The position numbers and the translations under genes are program-made. From Janthinobacterium lividum PAMC 25724 (GTDB lineage Bacteria > Pseudomonadota > Gammaproteobacteria > Burkholderiales > Burkholderiaceae_D), in NCBI GenBank assembly GCA_000242815.2, contig AHHB01000027.1, positions 1 to 55,236 of the forward strand: DNA of 55,236 bases. Direction: 5' to 3'. Within the stretch, counting starts at the first letter, position 1, and each line of letters begins with the position of its first letter. Shown here in pieces: positions 1-7,790 of this stretch. The notes beneath the pieces were generated by a model that worked only from the letters and a program-made list of their open reading frames with translations, searched no databases and was not told the origin of the DNA.

Positions 1-446
1 TGCATATCGAGCATGTGGATGTCGGGACGGTAGTAGAAGCGTTTGCCGACCCAGGCCGTGCCGCCGTTCAGGAAATCGAGTCCTTGTGCTTCGACATAAG
101 CCTTGACGATACCGAGCTTGTTGTCGCCGAAATCGGAATTCGGTGCATAGGCGTTGACCCAGATGGTGGCCAGGTAGTTCACGCCGCCGGACTTGGCGAC
201 GGACTTGGTGTAGCCGAATTCCGCGTAGGCATCGCACTCATTGCCCAGACGGTATTTCATGGTGTTGCCACCCAGGCCGAAGCAGCCTTGCGAACCGCCG
301 TCGCCCGAGGTATTGCTGCCGGCGCCGGCGCGCAGGTAGCCGTGGAAGCCTTCGGCGTCGGATGGATACATGGGGTCGGCGATGACGGAAGCGCTGGTGA
401 TGGCCAGAAGTAAGGCAGCTAAAGTTTGCAATGCAGGGCGATTCAT
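1..446 (-). CDS. lamB: Maltoporin (LamB-type carbohydrate porin), N-terminal part, cut by the window edge
   Basis: The minus-strand frame starts at ATG 446-444 and stays open to base 1, so only about 148 N-terminal residues are present. A signal peptide (hydrophobic core LAALLLAITSASVIA) ends near residue 23. After it come features of the LamB family: FHGYLRAGAG, a CFGLGG cysteine segment, KYRLGNECDAYAEF, and GKRFYYRPDIHMLD near the cut. In that family these form the first strands of an 18-strand trimeric outer-membrane barrel that takes up maltodextrins. I infer the substrate from family only, and no sugar operon is visible on this side. Reading is away from the rest of the window. Confidence 0.85.
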   Translation of the reverse strand, partial: MNRPALQTLAALLLAITSASVIADPMYPSDAEGFHGYLRAGAGSNTSGDGGSQGCFGLGGNTMKYRLGNECDAYAEFGYTKSVAKSGGVNYLATIWVNAYAPNSDFGDNKLGIVKAYVEAQGLDFLNGGTAWVGKRFYYRPDIHMLDM

Positions 447-651
447 GCGTTCTCCAAAATAATGTGGTTGGTAGCGCTGGCCTCCCCGGGGGACGGCGAG
501 CGCAGACGGTCTAATGCCGCAAACCAAGTCTAGCAGCGCTTTTTTAGGCGGCCTGACACAAAACGAATAAGTGACAATACTTTCCTTCAGAGTGTTGTTT
601 TTACTGCATATCGATACGCTTGCACATACTGCTCCGGAGCAGACGGACACT

Positions 652-750
652 TATGTCAGCAACGTCTGTTACGCAGTGGGATTGAATGACGGGGCTAACT
701 TCAAGCGCCGCTACCGGCAGGTGAAAGGCGTCACGCCCAAGGCGTTCCGG
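652..750 (+). pseudogene. Relic of an AraC-family regulator (second helix-turn-helix only)
   Basis: About 33 codons in the frame that runs into the next gene read like the C-terminal half of an AraC DNA-binding domain: VSNVCYAVGLNDGANF, then KRRYRQVKGVTPKAFR. The usual pattern in the family is VxxVAxxxGFxxxSxFxRxFxxxxGxTPxxYR. No sensor domain or first helix-turn-helix is visible upstream in any frame. The segment has no start of its own and is followed by unrelated codons up to the lipoprotein start at 880. I read it as a decayed gene remnant. Confidence 0.6.
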
Positions 751-879
751 TGCCAGGCCGATGACCGTTCTGGCGGCATCGGCTTGTCGCGGATACGCCA
801 CTGGCGTGAAGGCTGTCATGGGCTTGTCACTTTGGCCAGTTACTCTGCAGGATTGAATTTCACCCTAGCCGAGGAATGC

Positions 880-2934
880 ATGAACAATGCTGTAACGTCG
901 ACCCCGAAACTGACCCTGTTGGCCATTGCCGCCAGCCTGTGCCTGTCCGCTTGCGGCGGCAGCGATAATACGCCGGCGGAACCGGCCAAGCCCGTGGCGC
1001 AGACGGGCGTGTTCCTCGACGGCGCGGTGGAAGGCCTCGATTACGTGGCCGGCAGTGCGGTCAAGGCCAGCACCAATGCCAAGGGCGAATTCATTTGCAA
1101 CCCCGGCGATACGCTAGCGTTCAGTATCGGCGCCCTGGCCCTGGGTTCGGCGCCATGTGGCGCTATCGTCACGCCGCTGGCGCTGGCGGCCAGCACGAAT
1201 GTCGCCGACGACAAGGTCGTCAACCGCCTGCTGGCGTTGCAACTGCTCGATGAGGACAGCGATCCGTCGAATGGCATCAAGCTGACGGCCGAAGTGAAGA
1301 CGGCGCTGGCCGGCAAGACGCTCGACTTTGCTGGCGCCCCGGCCGTTTTTAACGCGGCCCTGGCCGCACACTTGAGCAGCGTGGGTGGCAAATTCGCCAG
1401 CCGCACGGTCGATGCCGAGCGCCGTACCCTCGTGCGCGAGCATTTTGAAGATACGCTCGCTTCCAAGGCGGGCGCGCCCGTGAATGAAGCGCTGACGCAG
1501 GCCAACCCGGTGGGTGAAGTAAAAGTCACCGTGACGCGCTACCAGATCCAGGCGGCCGACAAATACTATGTGCCGTACGAAGGCGCGAACGTCAAGATCA
1601 AGGGCGAATTCCCGAAAGGCTTCCTGCCGTCGTATGGCTCGGGACTGGCTTACAAGGGCAAGAACGCCGCTGGCGAGCTGGAATTCTATGGTTTGACGGA
1701 TCGCGGACCGAACGGCGATGGCCCGCAGGTACCTGACCCATCGGGCAAGGGCAGCAGCGGTAGCAAGATCTTCCCGTCGCCCAGTTTTACCCCTTCGTTC
1801 GGCGTGATCACGGTGGGCAAAAATGGCGCCATGCTGACAGCGAGCACGCCGATCAAGGTATCGGCCAGCGTCAACAGTTCGGGCTTGCCCGTGCCCATCG
1901 GCGAGGTCGGCAATTCGGCCGAAATTCCCGTCATGGATGCGATGAAGTTCGACGCGACCGGCAAGGCTGTCTTCAATGCGGGCGGTCTCGATTCGGAAGC
2001 CATCGTTGTCGATGCGAAGCGCAATGTGCTCTGGGTGTCCGATGAATACGGCCCCTTCATCATCAAGATCGATGCCGCCACGGGCGTCATCCAGGCCAAG
2101 TACGAGCCGGGCAAGGGCTTGCCGGCGCTGTTCGCCAAGCGCCGCGCGAATCGCGGCATGGAAGGCATGACACTCGACACCAGCAACGACAAGCTGTATG
2201 CCTTCCTGCAAAGCCCCTTGTCGGACGGCAGTGCGCCGTACACGGTGACGAAGAAGAATGAACAGGTCGAACGCTTCGCCCGCTTCACGCGCTGGATCGA
2301 ATTCGATCCGACGACGGGCAGCAGCGGCAAGATGTATGCGTATCCGCTCAATGGCGCCGATTACCAGGATGGCCGCACGGGCAACGCCAAGCTGGGCGAC
2401 ATGGTGGCGCTGGGCGGCGGCAAGTTCCTCGTCATCGAGCAAGGTGCTGCACCTTCGGGCAAGGTCTTCAACAAGCTGATGCTGGTCGAATTGAAGGGCG
2501 CTACCGATATCGCGGCCGCCGCCTTCAACGCGACGACGTCCGACCTGGAAAAAAGCAGCATGGGTGGCGCAGCCGTCAACGGCGCCGATTGGGCTGCTGT
2601 CACGCCGCTCAAGAAAACCCTGCTACTGGACTTGAACGCCATCGGCTGGGCGGCGGAAAAGGCCGAAGGCCTGACCCTGATCGATGACTCCACCATCGCG
2701 CTGGCCAACGACAACGACTTCGGCCTGAAAACCAAGATCTTTGACGCCAATGGCATGGAAGTAGCAGACGCCGACGTGACCAAGTGCACGGTTGATGCGA
2801 ACGGCGCCATCGTCACCAGCAGCGCGGTCGGCTGCAACGCTGCCAACAGTATCCGCGTGGCGCGCGGCGACGACCGCGAGCGTCCTAGCCGTTTGTGGAT
2901 CGTGAAGTTCGCCAAGGCGCTCGCTGCGTATTGA
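880..2934 (+). CDS. Secreted lipoprotein with esterase-like/phytase-like beta-propeller domain
   Basis: This is a 684-residue lipoprotein. ATG 880 follows a GAGG ribosome site and starts a signal peptide ending in the lipobox LSAC, with Cys25 as the lipidated residue. The open frame extends upstream to 571, but that part is the AraC relic and is not the start. Residues about 40-130 resemble the small N-terminal module seen in extracellular lipoproteins (GVFLDGAVEGLDYVAGS). The rest matches the 'esterase-like activity of phytase' fold, with YGLTDRGPNGDG, SEAIVVDAKRNVLWVSDEYG, RGMEGMTLD and a late ALANDNDFGL segment. Such proteins probably hydrolyse phosphate or carboxylic esters outside the cell. 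The exact substrate cannot be told from sequence. It converges on the S9 peptidase across a shared terminator. Confidence 0.8.
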   Translation: MNNAVTSTPKLTLLAIAASLCLSACGGSDNTPAEPAKPVAQTGVFLDGAVEGLDYVAGSAVKASTNAKGEFICNPGDTLAFSIGALALGSAPCGAIVTPLALAASTNVADDKVVNRLLALQLLDEDSDPSNGIKLTAEVKTALAGKTLDFAGAPAVFNAALAAHLSSVGGKFASRTVDAERRTLVREHFEDTLASKAGAPVNEALTQANPVGEVKVTVTRYQIQAADKYYVPYEGANVKIKGEFPKGFLPSYGSGLAYKGKNAAGELEFYGLTDRGPNGDGPQVPDPSGKGSSGSKIFPSPSFTPSFGVITVGKNGAMLTASTPIKVSASVNSSGLPVPIGEVGNSAEIPVMDAMKFDATGKAVFNAGGLDSEAIVVDAKRNVLWVSDEYGPFIIKIDAATGVIQAKYEPGKGLPALFAKRRANRGMEGMTLDTSNDKLYAFLQSPLSDGSAPYTVTKKNEQVERFARFTRWIEFDPTTGSSGKMYAYPLNGADYQDGRTGNAKLGDMVALGGGKFLVIEQGAAPSGKVFNKLMLVELKGATDIAAAAFNATTSDLEKSSMGGAAVNGADWAAVTPLKKTLLLDLNAIGWAAEKAEGLTLIDDSTIALANDNDFGLKTKIFDANGMEVADADVTKCTVDANGAIVTSSAVGCNAANSIRVARGDDRERPSRLWIVKFAKALAAY

Positions 2935-2965
2935 TGGCGTATTGATGCAGTTTGACCGATGAAAA

Positions 2966-2995
2966 AAAGCCGCACAGTGCGAACTGTGCGGCTTT
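2966..2995. terminator. Bidirectional intrinsic terminator
   Basis: A perfect 13-bp stem, AAAGCCGCACAGT with ACTGTGCGGCTTT, has a GCGA loop. It is flanked by an A tract on the left and a T-rich stretch on the right, so it can stop both converging transcripts. Confidence 0.85.
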
Positions 2996-3012
2996 GTTAT
3001 TTTGCGCCAGGC

Positions 3013-5103
3013 TTACTTTTTAGTATGCGTATTGAGCCAGTCCAGCACCGTGTGATGCCACAACAGCGAGTTTGCCGGTTTCAGCACCCAGTGGTTCTCG
3101 TCCGGGAAGACCAGCAGCTTGCTCGCAATGCCCTGGCGCTGCAGCGCCGTGAAAGTGCCCAAGGCTTGCGCGGTAGGGATGCGGAAGTCCAGGTCACCCT
3201 GCACCACCAGCATCGGCGTCTTCCAGTTCTTCACGAAGTTGACGGGGTTGAACTGTTCGTGCTTGGCTGGCGCGTCGTAGTAAGTGCCACCGTTTTCCCA
3301 CTCGGTGAACCACAGTTCTTCGGTCGCGTAAGCCATGCCGCGGTTGTCGAACACGCCGTCATGGTTGACCAGGCACTTGAAGCCGTCCGGCCAGTTGCCG
3401 GCGATCCAGTTCATCATGTAGCCGCCGTACGAGGCGCCCAGTGCGCAGCTGCGTTCGCGGTCCAGCCACGGGAACTTCTTGGTGGCCGCTTCCAGGCCCT
3501 TCTGCAAGTCGAGCAGCGGCTTGCCGCCCCAGTCGCCGCTGATGGAGTCCGTGAACTTCTGGCCATAGCCGGTGGAGCCGTGGAAGTCGATGAAGACGGT
3601 GGCGTAGCCGGCGCCCGCATACACTTGCGGATTCCAGCGGTAGCTCCAGCCGTTGCCAAAGCTGCCTTGCGGGCCGCCGTGGACCAAAAAGGCGATCGGA
3701 TACTTTTCACCGGCCTTGGCATTCCATGGCTTCATCACGTGGCCGTAGACGGTTTCGCCATTCGCGCCCGCGAACGAGAATTGCTCGTACTCGCCGAAGC
3801 GCACGTTGGCCAGCGCGGCTGCATTTTGCTGCGTCAGCTGGAGCATCGGCGCCGTCTCCGACTTGGCGTCGAGTTTGCGCGTGTACAGCTGCGCGCCCGA
3901 GGCCAGGTTGGCTTGCGCCAGCACGATGGTATTGCCGCGCACGTCGAAGTCGCCCACGGCGCCCTTGCCGGTCAGCGCATTGACCTTGCCGCTGGCCGCG
4001 TCAATGTGGAACAGGCGATGCTGGCCCACGTCATCGGCGGCGACCAGGAAAGCCTTGCCGTCCGGCGTCCAGCGGAAATCGGCCACGGAGCGGTCCCAGT
4101 CATCGGCCAGGGTGCGCTTCTTGCCCGTGGCAACATCCATCAGCACCAAATGAAAACGGTCTGCTTCGAAGCCCGGCTTGGTCATGGCGACATAGGCCAG
4201 CGTACGGCCATCGGGCGAATAGGTGGCCTTGGCATCCCAGGCCGGATTGTCGGCGGTGAGGTTGCGCGGCGCCTGGCCGCCCGTTGCTGGAATCGTGTAG
4301 ACGTCGAAGTTGGTCGACCACGCTTCCTTGCTGCCGGCCACGCGCACCGAGAATGCCACCATCTTGCCGTCCGGGCTGAAGTGGTATTGGCCGTTGTCGC
4401 CGAACGGTTTCGAGGGGGCGTCGCCATCGAGGGTGCCGCTCAGGCTGACAGGCTCGGCGCTGACCTTGCCGCTGGCGTCGATGGGCGCCGAGAACAGCGC
4501 GTTGCGGCGGCCGTCAGCCCAGCTATCCCAGTGGCGTACGAACATCTGGTCGTAGACCATGCCGCTCGCCTTGTTCCTGGCTTTTTCATTCAAGCGCTTC
4601 TTGGTGCAGGCGATATCGGCGCAATCGAGGAAGACGCCCATGCTCAACGCCAGGCGGTCGCCCTGCGGCGATAAGCGGTAGGTGTCGACGTCCAGCGCCA
4701 GGTCGGTGACCTTGGCCGCTTCGCCGCCGTTCAGGGGCAGTTGCCACACTTGTGAGGAGCCGGAACGGCCCGAGAGGAAGTAGATGGCGTCGCCGTTCGG
4801 CGACCATTGCGGGTCGCTGGCGCTCGATTCGCCGCGCGTGAGCTGGCGTGGCGCCGCGTTCGGCGCGCGCAGGTCGATCATCCACAGCTGCGTGTTGCCA
4901 CGGTTTTTGTCCAGGTTGGTGCTGCGCACCGTGTAGACGACGCGCGTGGCGTCCGGCGACAGCACGGGGCTACCCACGCGTTCCATGGCCACCATGTCTT
5001 CGACGGTGAAGCCGCGCGGCGCCGCTAGCGCCGGTGTTGCAGCAATGGCGGTGGTGGCCATGGCGGCACTGAATGCTCCCAAGAGCAGCAGACGTAAACT
5101 CAT
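3013..5103 (-). CDS. S9 family prolyl oligopeptidase (dipeptidyl/acylaminoacyl peptidase)
   Basis: A 696-residue exported serine peptidase. The signal peptide (LLLLGAFSAAMATTAIA, then ATPALA) is followed by a beta-propeller with repeated 'SPDG' blades (residues about 30-400) and a C-terminal alpha/beta hydrolase domain. The catalytic triad can be read directly: Ser558 in GASYGGYM, Asp639 in GDLDFRIP and His671 in DENHW. The oxyanion segment LVHGGPQGSFGNGW is also present. Length and order fit DPP5-like or acylaminoacyl peptidases, which release short peptides in the periplasm. The family assignment is firm; the preferred substrate is not. It appears monocistronic and ends at the shared terminator near 2980. 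Confidence 0.9.
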   Translation of the reverse strand: MSLRLLLLGAFSAAMATTAIAATPALAAPRGFTVEDMVAMERVGSPVLSPDATRVVYTVRSTNLDKNRGNTQLWMIDLRAPNAAPRQLTRGESSASDPQWSPNGDAIYFLSGRSGSSQVWQLPLNGGEAAKVTDLALDVDTYRLSPQGDRLALSMGVFLDCADIACTKKRLNEKARNKASGMVYDQMFVRHWDSWADGRRNALFSAPIDASGKVSAEPVSLSGTLDGDAPSKPFGDNGQYHFSPDGKMVAFSVRVAGSKEAWSTNFDVYTIPATGGQAPRNLTADNPAWDAKATYSPDGRTLAYVAMTKPGFEADRFHLVLMDVATGKKRTLADDWDRSVADFRWTPDGKAFLVAADDVGQHRLFHIDAASGKVNALTGKGAVGDFDVRGNTIVLAQANLASGAQLYTRKLDAKSETAPMLQLTQQNAAALANVRFGEYEQFSFAGANGETVYGHVMKPWNAKAGEKYPIAFLVHGGPQGSFGNGWSYRWNPQVYAGAGYATVFIDFHGSTGYGQKFTDSISGDWGGKPLLDLQKGLEAATKKFPWLDRERSCALGASYGGYMMNWIAGNWPDGFKCLVNHDGVFDNRGMAYATEELWFTEWENGGTYYDAPAKHEQFNPVNFVKNWKTPMLVVQGDLDFRIPTAQALGTFTALQRQGIASKLLVFPDENHWVLKPANSLLWHHTVLDWLNTHTKK

Positions 5104-5412
5104 TCAAACTCCCGATTCTGATGACGACGTTATTGATATGGTATCGACGTGGCCGGCTGTACCGCCGGCAGCCCGATATCATAGCAATAAAGAGGTGCTT
5201 GCATGACGAGTTGAGCGTCGCTTAGCCGGCTGGCAGTGCCAGTTGCTGGCACGCTACGCAATGGCGCAAGCTGCCGCAGTTGCCGCAGTTGCGCCAGGCT
5301 CCCGTTTACTGTGAGGCGAGCCACCCCGCGCCGGACGCTGGGAACATGTCTGTACAGAAACAGCTGTTTTTATGCAAAGTGCTAGACTTTCGATCTTTAA
5401 CGACCACTCTTG
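5104..5412. other. Divergent intergenic region with nested inverted repeats
   Basis: This stretch separates the S9 peptidase and the next secreted protein and should hold both promoters. I see a repeat-rich block at 5262-5296 (TGGCGCAA and TTGCGCCA arms around two TTGCCGCAG-like units) and two touching palindromes at 5349-5369, TCTGTACAGA and AAACAGCTGTTT. No small gene is supported. Confidence 0.4.
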
Positions 5413-6027
5413 ATGCCCATGCCCATGCCCATGCCCATGCGCCTGACGACTCTCGCCCTGACCTTTGCCGCCCTGTTCGCCACCTTGCCGGCCCATGCCG
5501 CCTCCATGCCCACGCAGGAACAAATCCAGGCGGCCGTGCAGGCGGGCGTGGCCAAGACACAAGCGAAGGCGCCATCGAGCCTGCCGATCAGCGTCAAGGT
5601 GAGCAGCTTGCACGGTTGTCGCGAATCGCAGGAAGTGCCAGGCGAGGTGGTGTGCCTGGTGGGCATGCGCGCCGGCATGCGCGATGGCTTTCAAGTGTTG
5701 CCCCTGCGCAAGGATAACGATACCTGGGTCGGCGTCGAGCGCAAGCACGCCAAGTTCGCCGGACCATCGCCGGCCGAGGCGCAAGCCATGTTGCGCGCCT
5801 GGGCCAAAGAGGAAGTGGCGCGCGATCCGGAAGCGGCCAAGGATGTGCAGATGCAGGAGGCGCAGAGCACCATGCAGGTCAAGGGCATCAACGAGTGCGA
5901 GGTCAAGAGCAAGACGGGTTACCTGGTGTGCGACACCGAGTTGAGCGTGCCGAGCCGTCCTGATGGCATCAAGACGGAACTCACCTTCATGCTGGAAAGC
6001 GCCGGCTGGCGTTACGTGCCGCGCTAG
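5413..6027 (+). CDS. Secreted protein of unknown function with ATGCCC repeats at its start
   Basis: About 204 residues with an N-terminal signal peptide (LTTLALTFAALFATLPAHA). I do not recognise the family. The mature part is mixed alpha/beta and holds four cysteines (HGCRES, VVCLVGM, NECEV, YLVCDTE) that could form two disulfides in the periplasm. The start is ambiguous: the codons for Met-Pro are repeated four times (ATGCCC x4, 5413-5436) before the Met at 5437 that precedes the signal peptide. No good ribosome site is visible, so any of five ATGs may be used. It is an isolated gene. Confidence 0.6.
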   Translation: MPMPMPMPMRLTTLALTFAALFATLPAHAASMPTQEQIQAAVQAGVAKTQAKAPSSLPISVKVSSLHGCRESQEVPGEVVCLVGMRAGMRDGFQVLPLRKDNDTWVGVERKHAKFAGPSPAEAQAMLRAWAKEEVARDPEAAKDVQMQEAQSTMQVKGINECEVKSKTGYLVCDTELSVPSRPDGIKTELTFMLESAGWRYVPR

Positions 6028-6382
6028 GCGCCACGCGCCACGCTGCCCCCGGCCGCGCCGACGGCATTGCTGGGCGTGCTGGCGTTGTCAGCAGTGAGCA
6101 TCGGCTCGCCACGCTCAATGGCGCGCGCCAATGTGCGCCGATAGCCATGTCATGCCCAAAAAATTGCCCCGTGTCAATATAAAGTCAATTAAATTGTTAA
6201 ATTTAATTATTTTTGGCATGTAATTGGTGTTAATGATCAAAATTCATTATTTTGTGTTCGTTTATCCCCAATATATTGCGAATGTGCAATGTAAAGTGGT
6301 ATATTTGGTTGAATCATTTATTCCAGCGTATGATGTGTCACACGCAATGCGCTGTCGCAACCTGAATGTCTGGAGAGCCTCC
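6028..6382. promoter_or_regulatory. AT-rich control region before the HD-GYP gene
   Basis: The GC-rich first half shows nothing clear. From about 6150 to 6340 the base composition turns sharply AT-rich, unlike the rest of the window. It includes a 9+4+9 palindrome of only A/T in the arms (AATTAAATT, loop GTTA, AATTTAATT, 6187-6208). This looks like a regulated promoter or a nucleoid-protein binding tract. An open frame from 6224 crosses it but lacks coding character. Confidence 0.4.
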
Positions 6383-7657
6383 GTGCTGAAAAAAATAGCG
6401 AGTACCGACTTGGTATTGGGTATGTATATCGAGCGCCTCGGCCGCTCCTGGCTTGAGACGCCGTTCTGGAAGCGTTCTTTTTTGCTCGAATCGCCGGCTG
6501 ACCTGGAGCGTATCCTGGCGGCCCGGCTGAACGAAGTGTGGATCGATACCGCACGCGGCCTGGCGCCGCCTGAACCTGTTGTCGTTGCCGCACCGCCCCC
6601 AGAAGCACCCGCAGCCGCAGCCGCAGCCGCAGCCGCAGCAGTTTGCACCGAAGCCAAAGCGCATGTGATAGACGTCGTCGTTGCGAAAGTCGCGCCCAGC
6701 TTGTCGCGCGACGAGCAAATGGCGCATGCCCGGCGGTTGATCGAGCGCACGCGCCAAGCCGTGCAAACGATGTTTGACGAAGCGCGCATGGGTAAGGCCC
6801 TACCCGTCGGGCATGCCTACGAGTTGGTCGATGATATCGCCGCCTCGGTGCTGCTGGGCGGCGGCATGTTGCTGGGCCTGGCTCGCCTGAAAACCGCCGA
6901 TAACTATACCTATATGCACTCGGTGGCCGTATGTGCGCTGATGACGGCGTTGGCCCGGGAGCTGGAGTTGGCGCCCGAGCAGGTGCGCTCGGCCGGCCTG
7001 GCGGGATTGTTGCACGACATCGGCAAGATGGCTGTGCCATCGGCCATCCTGAACAAGCCTGGCAGCCTCAGCGACGCGGAGTTTTCCTGCGTGCGCACCC
7101 ATGCGGCGGCCGGCCATCGCTTGCTGCTCGAAGTCGATGATATCGATCCGGTGGCGCTGGACGTGTGCTTGCACCACCATGAAAAACTCGATGGCAGCGG
7201 TTATCCCAAAGGATTGCGTGGCGACGAAATCAGCTTGTATGCGCGCATGGGCGCCATCTGTGACGTATACGACGCGGTCACCTCGAACCGGCCATACAAG
7301 CAGGGCTGGTGCCCGGCCGAGTCGCTGCGCCGCATGGCCGCCTGGCGCGGCGGGCACCTGGATGCGAAACTGTTTGCCGCTTTCGTCAAATGTCTGGGCA
7401 TCTATCCGCTCGGTACTCTGGTGCGGCTGCAGTCGGAGCGCCTGGCCGTGGTGGTGGGACAGGCGGAGGGCAAGACGCTGACCTCGCCGACCGTGCGTGC
7501 ATTCTTTTCCATCCGCGCCGGCACTTGCATCGTGCCCAGCGTCATCGACTTGGCCGCGCCGGGTTGTCAGGAGCGTATTGTTTCCACGGAAAGCGCCGCC
7601 CAGTGGGGCTTGCTGGACGTCGACCGTTACTGGGCCGGCGAACCTGCCGCGGCATAG
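6383..7657 (+). CDS. HD-GYP domain c-di-GMP phosphodiesterase with DUF3391
   Basis: A 424-residue protein. The chosen start is GTG 6383, six bases after GGAGAG, because it begins the DUF3391 module directly (VLKKIASTDLVLGMYIERLG). The earlier in-frame codons from 6224 lie in the AT-rich tract. DUF3391 spans about residues 1-65. An alanine linker encoded by GCAGCC repeats (6611-6640) follows, and then an HD-GYP domain. The metal and catalytic residues are intact: His211-Asp212 in HDIGK and HHHE at 264-267, followed by LDGSGYPKG. In this family the enzyme opens and degrades cyclic di-GMP, favouring motility over biofilm. It lies next to a chemoreceptor gene but is probably transcribed alone. 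Confidence 0.9.
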   Translation: MLKKIASTDLVLGMYIERLGRSWLETPFWKRSFLLESPADLERILAARLNEVWIDTARGLAPPEPVVVAAPPPEAPAAAAAAAAAAVCTEAKAHVIDVVVAKVAPSLSRDEQMAHARRLIERTRQAVQTMFDEARMGKALPVGHAYELVDDIAASVLLGGGMLLGLARLKTADNYTYMHSVAVCALMTALARELELAPEQVRSAGLAGLLHDIGKMAVPSAILNKPGSLSDAEFSCVRTHAAAGHRLLLEVDDIDPVALDVCLHHHEKLDGSGYPKGLRGDEISLYARMGAICDVYDAVTSNRPYKQGWCPAESLRRMAAWRGGHLDAKLFAAFVKCLGIYPLGTLVRLQSERLAVVVGQAEGKTLTSPTVRAFFSIRAGTCIVPSVIDLAAPGCQERIVSTESAAQWGLLDVDRYWAGEPAAA

Positions 7658-7790
7658 CCGGAATAAAGGATATTTTATTTATAATAAAACATTAGAATAA
7701 GGGTGCCAGTGCCGCATCCGTTTTCCTGCCTGGTGATCGTTCCTTGTCCGCTTACCCGTCACCGCACGGGCTCATTCTGAGGGTGTAACC

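Noticed and set aside
571..879. N-terminal extension of the phytase-like lipoprotein
   Set aside because: It would bury the signal peptide and lipobox; the segment is an AraC relic plus non-coding codons.
2959..4674. Long plus-strand open frame (571 codons) opposite the S9 peptidase
   Set aside because: It mirrors a well-supported catalytic gene; Arg/Val/His-rich shadow composition typical of GC-rich antisense frames, no start signal or motif.
5350..5369. Possible LexA box (CTGT...CAG)
   Set aside because: Spacing does not fit CTG-N10-CAG; the palindromes are better described as they stand.
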